Part shown: in pieces, positions 8,918 to 17,412 of the stretch | Layout: the number at the start of each line of letters is the position of its first letter | Numbering within the stretch: position 1 is the stretch's first letter | Assembly (NCBI GenBank): GCA_964242625.1 | Contig: CAXTAO010000013.1 | Span: 1 to 64,000, forward strand | Length of the DNA: 64,000 bases | Reading direction: 5' to 3' | Source: JASLDZ01 sp964242625 | Lineage (GTDB): Bacteria > Pseudomonadota > Alphaproteobacteria > Caulobacterales > Caulobacteraceae | The notes under the pieces: model-generated | Databases searched by the model: none | Seen by the model: the letters and a program-made list of their open reading frames with translations, nothing else | Told to the model about the DNA's origin: nothing | Position numbers and translations under genes: made by a program

Positions 8918-9871
8918 TCAGGCGCCCGGCGCGGAGGGGGCGGGCGCGGGGGCCTTGGGCGGCAGCCAGGGGGTGCGCGCCATGGCCTCGCGCTCGACGG
9001 GGCACTGGCGGGCGGCCGGGGCGGCGGACCCGGGCGCTGAGCGCAGCCGCGCGAGTTCGACCCGGGCGGCCTCCACGTCGGCGCGGAATTGCCCGTCGCT
9101 GTGGAGGGCGGCGACCAGCATGGAGGCGGTGGTGCGCCCCTCCTCCACGTCGCTCACCGTGTGCACCCCGCAGACCACCCGGCTCTCGCCGAAGGCGCGG
9201 GCGCGCGACAGGACGTCGGTGGCGCGGTCGGGGGCGATCTCGGCCAGGACGAGGCCTACGCTCCAGCCGAGCGTGGTATGGCCGCTGGGATAGCCGAAGC
9301 TCTTGGCGACGTCGGCGCGCTCGCCTTCTGTGCAGATCGGGCCGCCGTAGGTGACGAAGGGGCGCGGGTGGCGGAAGCTGTTCTTCGCCCCGTTGGTGAT
9401 CCGCCCGGCGTCCGTGCGCAGGCGCGTCAAGAGGTGCAGGAGGGCGGGCGCGCGCTCGGGCGTGATGTCGACCCCCAGCACGCAGTCGAAGTCGGCGGCG
9501 ACCGCGGCCGAGCTCTCCTGCGCGTCGCGGGCCGCCAGCGCCCATCGCGGACTGTCCTTGAGCGCGCGGGTGGCGAGGTACGCCTGGTGGTCCAGTTCGT
9601 CGGCGGGCGTGCCGCGCGCGGGCGGCGGCGGCAGGGCGGCGAAGGCGTCGGGGGTGGTCGCCGCCGTCAGATAACCGGGCAGCCGCTTGGGGGCCTGCTC
9701 CAGCGCCTGGGCGCCGCCGGCGCGCGCGGCGGGGAAGCGATCGGGCTGGCCCGCGGGGGGCGGCGGCTTGGCGGGAGAGGCCCGCACCGCGGCCGCGGAG
9801 GGCGACTGGGGCTGGGCGTTGGCGCTGGCGCCCACGGCGATCGCGGCGAACAGGGCGGCGGCGGATCGCAT
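8918..9871 (-). CDS. Class A nonspecific acid phosphatase (PAP2 superfamily), secreted
   Basis: Predicted periplasmic phosphomonoesterase of the PhoN/PAP2 type, 317 residues, with a signal peptide ending in ASANAQ. The three PAP2 active-site motifs are visible: KNSFRHPRPF (motif 1), YPSGHTTLGW (motif 2) and RVVCGVHTVSDVEEGR (motif 3, with the nucleophilic His). An alanine/proline-rich segment follows the signal peptide, and the C-terminal tail is Pro/Ala rich. It lies downstream of, and on the same strand as, the gene at 9,929. The physiological substrate is unknown. Confidence 0.88.
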   Translation of the reverse strand: MRSAAALFAAIAVGASANAQPQSPSAAAVRASPAKPPPPAGQPDRFPAARAGGAQALEQAPKRLPGYLTAATTPDAFAALPPPPARGTPADELDHQAYLATRALKDSPRWALAARDAQESSAAVAADFDCVLGVDITPERAPALLHLLTRLRTDAGRITNGAKNSFRHPRPFVTYGGPICTEGERADVAKSFGYPSGHTTLGWSVGLVLAEIAPDRATDVLSRARAFGESRVVCGVHTVSDVEEGRTTASMLVAALHSDGQFRADVEAARVELARLRSAPGSAAPAARQCPVEREAMARTPWLPPKAPAPAPSAPGA

Positions 9872-9928
9872 GGCGGGGCTCCGGGCGGGCGTCGATCCCC
9901 GATTAGCGCAACCGTGCGACGGCTGCGA

Positions 9929-10117
9929 TCACCCCTGACGCGCGCCCTCCGCCGGGTCGCCGCCGGCGCCCAGGTGGCTGTTGTCGGGATCGACGACGGG
10001 CGGGGCGCCGTCGGCGGGGCCGCGCGCCCCCTCGGCGGGGTCCTTGGCCCCGGGGGCCAACTCGTCGGGGCCCGGCTCGTCGGAAGCGGGGGCGTCGGGG
10101 TCGGGGGTGTCGGTCAT
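9929..10117 (-). CDS. Small acidic Pro/Asp-rich hypothetical protein
   Basis: A 62-residue protein with an ATG start, rich in Asp, Pro, Gly and Ala and with no hydrophobic segment, so probably disordered. The short motif DPAEGAR occurs twice (KDPAEGAR and GDPAEGAR). It sits alone between the acid phosphatase and ymdB genes. No function can be assigned. In a genome this GC-rich, short open frames occur by chance. The acidic, methionine-started frame supports a gene, but only moderately. Confidence 0.45.
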   Translation of the reverse strand: MTDTPDPDAPASDEPGPDELAPGAKDPAEGARGPADGAPPVVDPDNSHLGAGGDPAEGARQG

Positions 10118-10165
10118 GGCGGGGGAGCCAACGCGCGAGCGCCCTCACCCGTTCGCTCGCCCAGC

Positions 10166-11008
10166 TCAGGCGAGCGCGGCGGCCGGCTCCAGCTCCGGCA
10201 CGGCGGGGCGCAGGCGCCCGCCCACGCGGATGGGCTCCACCCGCCGGGCGAGGCCCGTGCGGTCGTCGGTCTCGACGAAGACGCCGCACACGGTGGCGGG
10301 GCCGGTCGCCGGGGCGTAGCGCGCGCCGGGCAGGCGCGTGGTGAAGCGGCGCACCGGCTCGTCCTTGGTCATGCCGATCACGCTGTCGTAGTCGCAGCAG
10401 CCGCCCGCGTCGGTCTGGTAGGCGGTGCCGCCCGGCAGCACCTGGGCGTCGGCGGTGGGCACGTGGGTGTGGGTGCCGACCACGAGCGAGGCGCGCCCGT
10501 CGCAGAAGTGGCCCATGGCCATCTTCTCGCTGGTGGCCTCCGCGTGCACGTCGACGACGATCGCGTCCGCCGCCGCGCCCAGCGGGCACGCCTCCAGCTC
10601 GCGGTCGATCGCCGAGAACGGATCGTCCAGCGCGTCCATGTGCACACGGCCGTGGACGCTGGCGACCAGCACCCGCCGGCCGCCTGGGGCCTCGTAGAGC
10701 CAGGCGCCCTTGCCGGGCGGGCGGCTCAGCGGCGGGTAGTTGAGCGGCCGCAGGATGCGCGGCTCGCGGTCCAGGAGCGTCAGCGCCTCGCGCTGGTCCC
10801 AGGTGTGGTTGCCCATGGTGAGGCAGTCGGCGCCCGCCTCGAACAGGTCGTTGGCGATACGCTCGGTCACGCCGAAGCCCCCCGCGGCGTTCTCCGCGTT
10901 GACCACCACGAATTCGAGCGCGAGCCGCCGCCGCAGGCCGGGCAGGTGGGTGATGACGCCGTCGCGCCCGCTGGCGCCGATGACGTCCCCGAAGAAGGCG
11001 ATCCGCAT
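10166..11008 (-). CDS. ymdB: YmdB-type metallophosphoesterase (TIGR00282 family)
   Basis: Predicted cytoplasmic dinuclear-metal phosphodiesterase, 280 residues. Metal-binding motifs are FFGDVIGASGRDGV at the N terminus, VVNAENAAGGFG, GNHTWDQ and the C-terminal pair VVGTHTHVPTADAQVLPGG. Bacillus YmdB hydrolyses 2',3'-cyclic nucleotides and affects development; the role in alphaproteobacteria is not established. The ATG at 11008 is only 5 nt from the fau stop codon, so the two genes are cotranscribed. The fau-ymdB linkage is common in alphaproteobacteria. Confidence 0.93.
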   Translation of the reverse strand: MRIAFFGDVIGASGRDGVITHLPGLRRRLALEFVVVNAENAAGGFGVTERIANDLFEAGADCLTMGNHTWDQREALTLLDREPRILRPLNYPPLSRPPGKGAWLYEAPGGRRVLVASVHGRVHMDALDDPFSAIDRELEACPLGAAADAIVVDVHAEATSEKMAMGHFCDGRASLVVGTHTHVPTADAQVLPGGTAYQTDAGGCCDYDSVIGMTKDEPVRRFTTRLPGARYAPATGPATVCGVFVETDDRTGLARRVEPIRVGGRLRPAVPELEPAAALA

Positions 11009-11013
11009 GGGCG

Positions 11014-11586
11014 TTATATAGGGGCGAAGCGGCGCAGGCCCGCCTCCGTCAGCACCGCATCGAGCCGCTGGTCGTGCGCCTCGGCGGGCAGGCGCTCCAC
11101 CTCCTGCCCCACGTAGGCGAGGCCCAGCGCGACAACCGACCCCCGCGCGCGCAGGGCGGCCAGCGTGCGGTCGTAGTAGCCGCCCCCCTGCCCCAGCCGC
11201 GCGCCCACGCCGTCGAACGCCAGGAGCGGGACCACCACGAGGTCGGGGGTAAGCGCGGGCGCGTCCAGCCCCGGCGCAGGCACGCCCGCGGCGTCGCGCG
11301 GCAGGGGCGCGCCATCGACCGGTTGGCGGAAGACGAGCGGCGCGTCAGCCGCGACGGCGATGGGCAGCACGACCTGCGCCCCTAGCTGCCTCAGCATGAC
11401 GGCCAGCGGCCCGGGATCGAGCTCGGAACCGTGCGGGTGGTAGGCGGCGGCGACCCGCGGACGCCAGGGCGAGATCTCGTTGAACCGTTGGGCGGCGAGG
11501 ACGGCGGCGTCCGGCGTCTCCCGCGCGAGGCGGCGGCGCAGCGCCCGCATCTCCGATCGGAGCGCCGACTTGCCGGCCGCGCTCAT
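11014..11586 (-). CDS. fau: 5-formyltetrahydrofolate cyclo-ligase
   Basis: Converts 5-formyl-THF to 5,10-methenyl-THF with ATP in one-carbon metabolism. The 190 residues have the family signature GVGARLGQGGGYYDRTLA, where the GGGYYDR loop binds ATP, and the N-terminal KSALRSEMRALRR. The ATG at 11586 lies 53 bp downstream of the proposed 3' end of the 6S RNA gene. This reproduces the widespread ssrS-fau arrangement, in which the RNA and mRNA come from one transcript. Confidence 0.95.
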   Translation of the reverse strand: MSAAGKSALRSEMRALRRRLARETPDAAVLAAQRFNEISPWRPRVAAAYHPHGSELDPGPLAVMLRQLGAQVVLPIAVAADAPLVFRQPVDGAPLPRDAAGVPAPGLDAPALTPDLVVVPLLAFDGVGARLGQGGGYYDRTLAALRARGSVVALGLAYVGQEVERLPAEAHDQRLDAVLTEAGLRRFAPI

Positions 11587-11639
11587 CCCCGGCCGCGGGG
11601 GGGGAAAGGGTGGCGGCGCCGCGAAGAACCGTGGAGGCG

Positions 11640-11790
11640 TGTTCAATCCCCTCGGACCTGGATGACCAGGTGGGCGCCGTGCGGCCCGGACCACGGTCCG
11701 GGTCGGGAACAGCTCCCTAGTGAGGCGATTAAGGTCCCCGGGATGTGAAGCCTCCGACGTGAGCCGCAGCACGACCCGCCGGGGCTGAAG
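11640..11790 (-). ncRNA. ssrS: 6S RNA
   Basis: Regulatory RNA that binds sigma-70 RNA polymerase in stationary phase. Read on the minus strand, the ends can pair (UUCAG-CCCC at 11,781-11,789 with GGGG-AUUGAA at 11,642-11,651). A long apical hairpin CCCGGACC/GGUCCGGG lies at 11,685-11,702. The 3' side of the central bubble carries the ACCUGG-UCAU-CCAGGU hairpin (11,656-11,671) typical of alphaproteobacterial 6S RNAs. Its place directly upstream of fau is the canonical locus. The exact 5' end is uncertain by about 10 nt. Confidence 0.85.
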
Positions 11791-11816
11791 GTAGGCCCGC
11801 GGGGCCCGGGTCTCAA
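11788..11816 (-). promoter_or_regulatory. Candidate promoter for 6S RNA
   Basis: On the minus strand TTGAGA (11,811-11,816) is followed after exactly 17 nt by TACCTT (11,788-11,793). This would start transcription near 11,781, close to the left edge of the closing stem of 6S RNA. The -35 match is good and the -10 match is weak (3 of 6). Confidence 0.4.
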
Positions 11817-11916
11817 GCGGGGCGGCGGCGGTTGCGGCGGACGGCGCGCGGGGTAAGGTGATCGGCGATAACCCGCCCGGACCTGCACCGGCCGAGGCGG
11901 GGCGGGAGGCGGGACC

Positions 11917-13113
11917 ATGGCGTTCGACGGCGATCTCGACGGCTTCCGCGGCGAGGCGCGCGCCTGGCTGGACGCCAACTGCCCGCCTTCCATGCGTACC
12001 CCCCTGCCCGAGGACGAGACGCCCTGGGCGGGCCGCCGCTTCCAGTGGAAGAACCCCGAGGCCAAGCTCTGGCTCGACAGCATGGCCGCGCGCGGCTGGA
12101 CCGCGCCGACTTGGCCGCGGGAGTACGGCGGCGGCGGCCTCTCGCGCGAGGAGGCGGGCGTTCTGGCCGCCGAGCTGAAGCGGATCGCCGCGCGGCCGCC
12201 GCTCGTCTCCTTCGGCCTGTGGATGCTGGGGCCCGTGCTGCTGCAGTACGCGACCGAGGAGCAGAAGCGGCTGCACCTGCCGAAGATCGCGTCTGGCGAG
12301 ATCCGCTGGTGCCAGGGCTACTCCGAGCCGGGTGCGGGGTCGGACCTCGCCTCCCTGCAGACGCGGGCGGAGGACGCGGGCGACCACTTCCTCGTCAACG
12401 GCCAGAAGGTGTGGACATCCTACGCCGACCAGGCGGATTGGATCTTCTGCCTGGTGCGCACCGCGCCCCCCAAGCACGAGGGCATCAGCTTCCTCCTGTT
12501 CGACATGGCCACGCCGGGGATCGAGGCGCGGCCGATCCTCCTGATCAGCGGCCACTCGCCCTTCTGCGAGACCTTCTTCACCGACGTGCGCGTGCCCAAG
12601 GCGGGGCTCGTGGGCCGGCTCGGCGGCGGGTGGGAGATCGCCAAGGCGCTCCTGCAGCACGAGCGGCAGAACATCTCCACCGACGGCTTCGGGGCGGGCC
12701 GCGGCGGCGACCTGCCGGCCGTCGCCAAGCGCTACGTCGGCGAGACGGCGCAGGGCGCGATCGCCGATGGCGACCTGCGCGCGCGCGTCGCCCGCCACGA
12801 GATGGAGATGGAGGCCTTCGCGCTGACCGCCCAGCGCGTGGCGGCCGAGGCCAAGGCGGGCGGCGGGATCGGCCCGGCCGCGTCCATCCTGAAGTACCTG
12901 GCCGCCACGCTGAACCAGGAGAAGCACGAGCTCCTCGTCGAGGCGCGGGGCTTCTCCGGCCTGGGCTGGACGGGCGAGGGCTACACGCCTGACGAGGTGC
13001 GCGACGCCCGGGGCTGGCTGCGCTCCAAGGGCAATTCGATCGAGGGCGGCACCTCCGAGATCAACCTCAACGTGGTGGCCAAGCGCGTGCTGGGCCTCCT
13101 GGACCACCAGTGA
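11917..13113 (+). CDS. Acyl-CoA dehydrogenase family protein (first subunit)
   Basis: FAD-dependent acyl-CoA dehydrogenase, 398 residues, likely acting on a branched, cyclic or other specialised acyl-CoA. Visible are the FAD/substrate loop CQGYSEPGAGSDLASLQTRA, VNGQKVWTSYADQADWIFCL and the C-terminal GTSEINLNVVAKRVLGL. GGGAGG lies 8 nt before the ATG. The stop codon overlaps the next GTG by 4 nt, and a second acyl-CoA dehydrogenase follows. This fits paired, heteromeric ACADs such as those of steroid or terpenoid side-chain degradation. The exact substrate cannot be inferred. Confidence 0.9.
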   Translation: MAFDGDLDGFRGEARAWLDANCPPSMRTPLPEDETPWAGRRFQWKNPEAKLWLDSMAARGWTAPTWPREYGGGGLSREEAGVLAAELKRIAARPPLVSFGLWMLGPVLLQYATEEQKRLHLPKIASGEIRWCQGYSEPGAGSDLASLQTRAEDAGDHFLVNGQKVWTSYADQADWIFCLVRTAPPKHEGISFLLFDMATPGIEARPILLISGHSPFCETFFTDVRVPKAGLVGRLGGGWEIAKALLQHERQNISTDGFGAGRGGDLPAVAKRYVGETAQGAIADGDLRARVARHEMEMEAFALTAQRVAAEAKAGGGIGPAASILKYLAATLNQEKHELLVEARGFSGLGWTGEGYTPDEVRDARGWLRSKGNSIEGGTSEINLNVVAKRVLGLLDHQ

Positions 13114-13682
13114 GCGGGCCCGCCGCCCCCGCGGCCCGCCCCGGCCGGCTCGACGCCTGGATCGCGCTAGGCTCGCCCGAAAGCTACGGCTTCAGCTGGC
13201 GGCTGCGCGCGGCGGCCGCAGACGCGGGCGTCTCGGTGCGCTGGCTGCCGGTGCTGGCGCAGGGAGCCGACGCCGACGCGCTCGACCGGGCCGAGCACGA
13301 CGCGCGGCGCGAGGGCCGCGCCTTCCGCCGCCCGTCCGTCTTCCCGCGCGACGGCGCGCCGGGCGCGCGGGCGGTCCTGGCCTGCGCGGCGGAGGGGTTC
13401 GACGCGGGGGCGCTGGTGCGCGCCGTGCTCGACGCCAACTTCGTGCACGACCACGACATCGCCGACCCCGGGCGCCTGGGCGAAGTGATGACGGAGATCG
13501 ACTACCCCGCCGCGCGCATCCTCGAGCGCGCCGCCCGCCCCGAGACCGAGGCCGAGCTCGAGCGCCTGGCGGGCGAGGCGCGCGCGCGCGGCTGGGCGGG
13601 CGCCCCCGTGCTGGTGGCCGGCGCGCGGGTGTTGCGCGGCCCCGAGCTTCACGACCTCCTCCCCGCCGTGCGCGAGTTCTGA
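13110..13682 (+). CDS. DsbA/HCCA-isomerase-like thioredoxin-fold protein
   Basis: The 190-residue protein resembles 2-hydroxychromene-2-carboxylate isomerases (kappa-class GST fold). It has the N-terminal IALGSPESYGFSWRLR in place of the usual D-x-x-SPY-x-Y motif, the helical middle, and the C-terminal GWAGAPVLVAGARVLRGPE, which matches the family's G-x-PTF-V-x-G region. It has no CxxC. The GTG start overlaps the stop codon of the preceding ACAD by 4 nt, and the next ACAD begins 2 nt after its own stop codon. A glutathione-dependent isomerase step in the same pathway is the likeliest role. It could also have lost catalysis. Confidence 0.75.
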   Translation: MSGPAAPAARPGRLDAWIALGSPESYGFSWRLRAAAADAGVSVRWLPVLAQGADADALDRAEHDARREGRAFRRPSVFPRDGAPGARAVLACAAEGFDAGALVRAVLDANFVHDHDIADPGRLGEVMTEIDYPAARILERAARPETEAELERLAGEARARGWAGAPVLVAGARVLRGPELHDLLPAVREF

Positions 13683-13684
13683 CC

Positions 13685-14821
13685 ATGGCCGTTCTGAGCG
13701 AAGACCAGGCCATGCTGCGCGACGCCGCGCTGGAGTGGGGGCGCGACGAGGTCCCCGTCGCCGCCCTGCGCCGGCTGCGCGACGAGGGCGCCGGCCAGGG
13801 CTTCGATCCGGCCGCCTGGCGCGGCATGGCGGCCATGGGCTTTCCCGGCGTGCTGGCGCCGGAGGCGGCGGGCGGCGCGGGGCTCGACCTCGTCGCCATA
13901 GCGCTCGTGCTGGAGGCGCTGGGCCGCACGCTGGCCGCCTCGCCGCTCCTCTCCACCGGGCTGATCGGGGTGACGTCGCTGGCGCGCGGCGGGACCGAGG
14001 CCCAGCGGGCGCAGTGGCTGCCCCGCTTCGCCGCGGGCGAGGCGGTGTGCGCGCTGGCGCTGGAGGAAGGGTCACGCCACGACCCGCTCGCCACCGCCCT
14101 CCCCGCCCGCCGCGACGGCGAGGGCTTCGTGCTCGACGGGGCCAAGACCTTCGTGCTCGACGGGATGGAGGCCGACGTGCTGATCACGGTCGCCCGCACC
14201 GCCGGGACGCCGGGCGAGGCGCGCGGGATCACCCTCCTCCTCGTCCCCGCCGACGCGCCGGGCGTCGGTCGGTCGCGGCTGGAGCTGGTGGACAGCCGGG
14301 GCGCGGCGGCGGTCCGCTTCGACGGCGTGCGCGTCGGCGCGGACGCGGTGCTGGGCGAGGTCGACGGCGGGACCGACCTCCTCGACGGCGTGCTGGACCG
14401 GGCGCGCGCCGGCCTCGCCGCCGAGATGCTGGGCCAGGCGACGGCCGCCTTCGAAGAGACGCTCGATTACCTCAAGACGCGCACCCAGTTCGGCCAGCTG
14501 ATCGGCGGCTTCCAGGCGCTGCAGCACCGCGCCGCCAAGATGTTCACCGCGCTGGAGCTGGCGCGCTCGGCGATGGAGCGGGCCTTACGCTCGCTGCAGG
14601 ACGAACAGCCCGACGCCGCCGCCGCCGCCTCGCTCGCCAAGGCGCTGGCGGGCGACGCCCTGCACCTCGTCTCCAACGAGATGGTGCAGATGCACGGCGG
14701 GATCGGCATGACCGACGCCCACGACGCCGGCCTCTTCCTCAAGCGCGCCCGGGTGGCGGAGGCGGCCTACGGCGGCCAGGCCTTCCACCGCGACCGCTGG
14801 GCGCGGCTGCACGGCTTCTGA
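13685..14821 (+). CDS. Acyl-CoA dehydrogenase family protein (second subunit)
   Basis: A 378-residue ACAD. Its N-terminal half is less conserved than that of the first ACAD. Its C-terminal half is clear, with KTRTQFGQLIGGFQALQHRA and the late signature QMHGGIGMTDAHDAGLFLKR. It ends the three-gene operon and is convergent with the small gene at 14,826. Pairing with the upstream ACAD in a heterotetramer is likely from the arrangement but has not been shown. Confidence 0.88.
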   Translation: MAVLSEDQAMLRDAALEWGRDEVPVAALRRLRDEGAGQGFDPAAWRGMAAMGFPGVLAPEAAGGAGLDLVAIALVLEALGRTLAASPLLSTGLIGVTSLARGGTEAQRAQWLPRFAAGEAVCALALEEGSRHDPLATALPARRDGEGFVLDGAKTFVLDGMEADVLITVARTAGTPGEARGITLLLVPADAPGVGRSRLELVDSRGAAAVRFDGVRVGADAVLGEVDGGTDLLDGVLDRARAGLAAEMLGQATAAFEETLDYLKTRTQFGQLIGGFQALQHRAAKMFTALELARSAMERALRSLQDEQPDAAAAASLAKALAGDALHLVSNEMVQMHGGIGMTDAHDAGLFLKRARVAEAAYGGQAFHRDRWARLHGF

Positions 14822-14825
14822 CGGC

Positions 14826-15074
14826 TCAGTCGTCCTCGCCCCAGCGCCAGCGCACGGGACGCCCGTCGCCCTTGCGCTGGGCCACGGCGATCAGGGCGGC
14901 GAAGGCGATGGCGATGACGGCGTAGGCCGTCCAGACCGGCGCGTGCAACGCCGACGCGGCGGGCGCCGCGCCCACCATCACCAGCGCCGCCACGAGCGTC
15001 ACGGAGAGGCCCGCGAGGTTCGCCGGCGACCATCCCAGGCCGTAGCGGCGCGCGCGGAACCAGGGTTCGGGCAT
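14826..15074 (-). CDS. Small two-helix membrane protein
   Basis: An 82-residue protein with two hydrophobic helices (LAGLSVTLVAALVMVG and WTAYAVIAIAFAALIAVA) separated by a short loop, a basic N terminus and the tail RPVRWRWGEDD. GAGGAGG lies 7 nt before the ATG at 15074, which fixes the start. It lies 54 bp from the pgk stop codon on the same strand and could be the last gene of gap-pgk. The function is unknown. Confidence 0.75.
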   Translation of the reverse strand: MPEPWFRARRYGLGWSPANLAGLSVTLVAALVMVGAAPAASALHAPVWTAYAVIAIAFAALIAVAQRKGDGRPVRWRWGEDD

Positions 15075-15128
15075 GGCGGCCTCCTCGTGACGTCCGAGGC
15101 TGCGCTTCGCTATGCGCGGCGCCAAGCG

Positions 15129-16331
15129 TCAGCCGCCGGCGCGCTCCAGCGCCGCGACGCCCGGCAAGGTCTTGCCCTCCATCCACTCGAGGAAGGCGCC
15201 GCCCGCGGTGGAGACGAAGGTGAACTCGCCCGCCACCCCCGCGTGGTTGAGCGCGGCCACGGTGTCGCCGCCGCCCGCCACCGCGACCAGCTTGCCCGCG
15301 CGGCAGCGCTCGGCGGCGTGGCGCGCCGCGGCGGTGGTCGCCGCGTCGAACGGCGGGACCTCGAAGACGCCGAGCGGCCCATTCCAGACCAGCGTCGCGC
15401 TGGCGTCCATGGCCGAGCGCAGCCGCTGCACGCTCTGGGGGCCGGCGTCGAAGATCTTCTCGCCCTCGCCCACCGCGTCGAGCCCGCGCACGGTCGCGCC
15501 CGCGCCTTCCTGCAGGGCGGTCGCGCACACCACGTCCATGGGCAGGAGGAGCACGCATCCCGCCGCCTCCGCCGCCTCCATGATCGAGCGCGCGGTGGGC
15601 AGGAGGTCGGGCTCGTACAGGCTGTCGCCCACCTCGCGGCCCTGGGCGGCGAGGAAGGTGTTGGCCATGCCGCCGCCGATCGCCAGCTGGTCGAGCCGGC
15701 CGACGAGGTTCTGCAGAAGGTCGATCTTGGACGAGACCTTGGAGCCGCCGACGACGCCCAGGACCGGCCGAGTGGGCGATCCCAACGCGCGGTCGAGCGC
15801 CTCCAGCTCCTGCGTCATGGCGAGGCCGGCGTAGCTCGGCAGGAGGTGGGTGATCGCCTCGACCGAGGCGTGGGCGCGGTGCGCTGCGGAGAAGGCGTCG
15901 TCGACGTAGAGGTCGCCCAGCGTAGCCAGCTCGGCGGCGAAGGCGGGGTCGTTCGCCTCCTCGCCCGCGTGGAAGCGCAGGTTCTCCAAGAGCGCCACGC
16001 CGCCGGGCTCCAGCGCGTCGACCGCCGCCTTCGCCGTCGCGCCGACGCAGTCGTCAGCGAAGGCGACCGGCTGCTCGAGGAGGGCGGACAGGGGCTCCAC
16101 CACCACCCGCAGGCTCATGTCGTCGCGGCGCTGGCCCTTGGGCCGGCCGAAGTGCGCGACGAGCACCACCCGCGCGCCCCGCTCCGACAGGAAGCGGATC
16201 GTCGGCAGGGCCGCGCGCAGCCGCGTGTCGTCCGACACCCGGCCGTTCTCCACCGGCGTGTTGAAGTCCACGCGCACGAGCGCGCGCCTTCCTGCGAGGT
16301 CGCCGGCCTGGTCGAGGGTGCGAAAGGGCAT
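15129..16331 (-). CDS. pgk: Phosphoglycerate kinase
   Basis: Glycolytic enzyme interconverting 1,3-bisphosphoglycerate and 3-phosphoglycerate with ATP formation. The 400 residues carry the N-terminal signature RALVRVDFNTPVENGRVSDD, LVAHFGRPKGQ, the hinge VVGGSKVSSKIDLLQNL and the nucleotide loop VAGGGDTVAALNHAG. The ATG at 16331 begins 2 nt after the gap stop codon, so gap-pgk form an operon. The length is normal. Confidence 0.97.
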   Translation of the reverse strand: MPFRTLDQAGDLAGRRALVRVDFNTPVENGRVSDDTRLRAALPTIRFLSERGARVVLVAHFGRPKGQRRDDMSLRVVVEPLSALLEQPVAFADDCVGATAKAAVDALEPGGVALLENLRFHAGEEANDPAFAAELATLGDLYVDDAFSAAHRAHASVEAITHLLPSYAGLAMTQELEALDRALGSPTRPVLGVVGGSKVSSKIDLLQNLVGRLDQLAIGGGMANTFLAAQGREVGDSLYEPDLLPTARSIMEAAEAAGCVLLLPMDVVCATALQEGAGATVRGLDAVGEGEKIFDAGPQSVQRLRSAMDASATLVWNGPLGVFEVPPFDAATTAAARHAAERCRAGKLVAVAGGGDTVAALNHAGVAGEFTFVSTAGGAFLEWMEGKTLPGVAALERAGG

Positions 16332-16333
16332 GC

Positions 16334-17341
16334 CTACAGGAACTTCGCCATGGCGAGCGCGGTGTCGGCCATGCGGGTCGAGAAGCCCCACTCGTTGTCG
16401 TACCAGCTCAGCACGCGCGCCATGCGGCCGCCCACCACCTGCGTTTGCGGCAGCGCGAAGGTGGAGGAATTGGCGATGTGGTTGAAGTCGGTGGAGACCA
16501 GCGGCTCGTCCGTGAAGCCCAGGACGCCCTTCATCGGTCCGTCGGCCGCGGCGCGCACCGCGGCGTTGATCTCCTCGGCCGTGACCTCGCGCCCCGCCTG
16601 GACCACGAGGTCGACCACGCTGACGTTGGCGGTGGGCACGCGCACCGACGAGCCGTCCAGCTTGCCCTTGAGCTCGGGCAGCACGAGCCCAAGCGCCTTG
16701 GCCGCGCCCGTGGAGGTCGGGATCATCGACTGGCCTGCCCCCCGCGCGCGGTAGAGGTCCTTGTGCATCTGGTCGAGCGAGGGCTGGTCGTTGGTGTAGG
16801 AGTGGATGGTGGTCATGTACCCGCGCTCGATGCCGAAGAGGTCGTTCAAGACCTTGGCCACCGGCGCCAGCGCGTTGGTGGTGCACGAGCCGTTGGAGAC
16901 CACGAGGTCGTCCGCCGTGAGCGTCTCGTCGTTCACCTTGTAGACGATCGTCTTGTCGGCCCCGTCGGCCGGCGCGCTGACCAGCACGCGCTTGGCCCCG
17001 GCGTCGAGATGCGCGGCCGCCTTGTCGCGCGCGGTGAAGATGCCCGTGCACTCGAAGGCGATGTCGACGCCCAGCTCGCGGTGCGGCAGCTCGGCGGGAT
17101 TGCGGATGGCGGTCGCGCGGATGCGGCCCAGCCCCACGTCCAGCCAGTCGTCGCCCGCGGTCACCGTGGCGGGGAAGCGGCCGTGGGTCGAGTCGTAGCG
17201 CAGGAGGTGGGCGTTCGTCGCGACAGGCCCCAGGTCGTTGATCGCCACCACCTCGATGTCGCGCCGGGCGTGCTCGACGATGGAGCGCAGCACGAGGCGC
17301 CCGATGCGGCCGAAGCCGTTGATGGCGACGCGGACGGCCAT
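16334..17341 (-). CDS. gap: Glyceraldehyde-3-phosphate dehydrogenase (NAD-dependent)
   Basis: Oxidises glyceraldehyde-3-phosphate to 1,3-bisphosphoglycerate. The 335 residues include the Rossmann start VAINGFGRIGRLVLRS, the catalytic-cysteine motif SNGSCTTNALAPVAKVL, and SWYDNEWGFSTRMAD near the C terminus. AGGAG lies 11 nt before the ATG. It is the first gene of gap-pgk. In many Caulobacterales a transketolase gene neighbours gap, but none is present here. Confidence 0.97.
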   Translation of the reverse strand: MAVRVAINGFGRIGRLVLRSIVEHARRDIEVVAINDLGPVATNAHLLRYDSTHGRFPATVTAGDDWLDVGLGRIRATAIRNPAELPHRELGVDIAFECTGIFTARDKAAAHLDAGAKRVLVSAPADGADKTIVYKVNDETLTADDLVVSNGSCTTNALAPVAKVLNDLFGIERGYMTTIHSYTNDQPSLDQMHKDLYRARGAGQSMIPTSTGAAKALGLVLPELKGKLDGSSVRVPTANVSVVDLVVQAGREVTAEEINAAVRAAADGPMKGVLGFTDEPLVSTDFNHIANSSTFALPQTQVVGGRMARVLSWYDNEWGFSTRMADTALAMAKFL

Positions 17342-17412
17342 GGCGGGGCGAACTCCTGTGCGGCGAGGGCGCGCGGGGTGTCGCGGGCGCCCCGGCCGGA
17401 GTCAAGCTCCGC

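Noticed and set aside
17377..17405. Promoter for gap (TTGACT on the minus strand)
   Set aside because: At 17-nt spacing the -10 position reads GACACC, too far from consensus to list.
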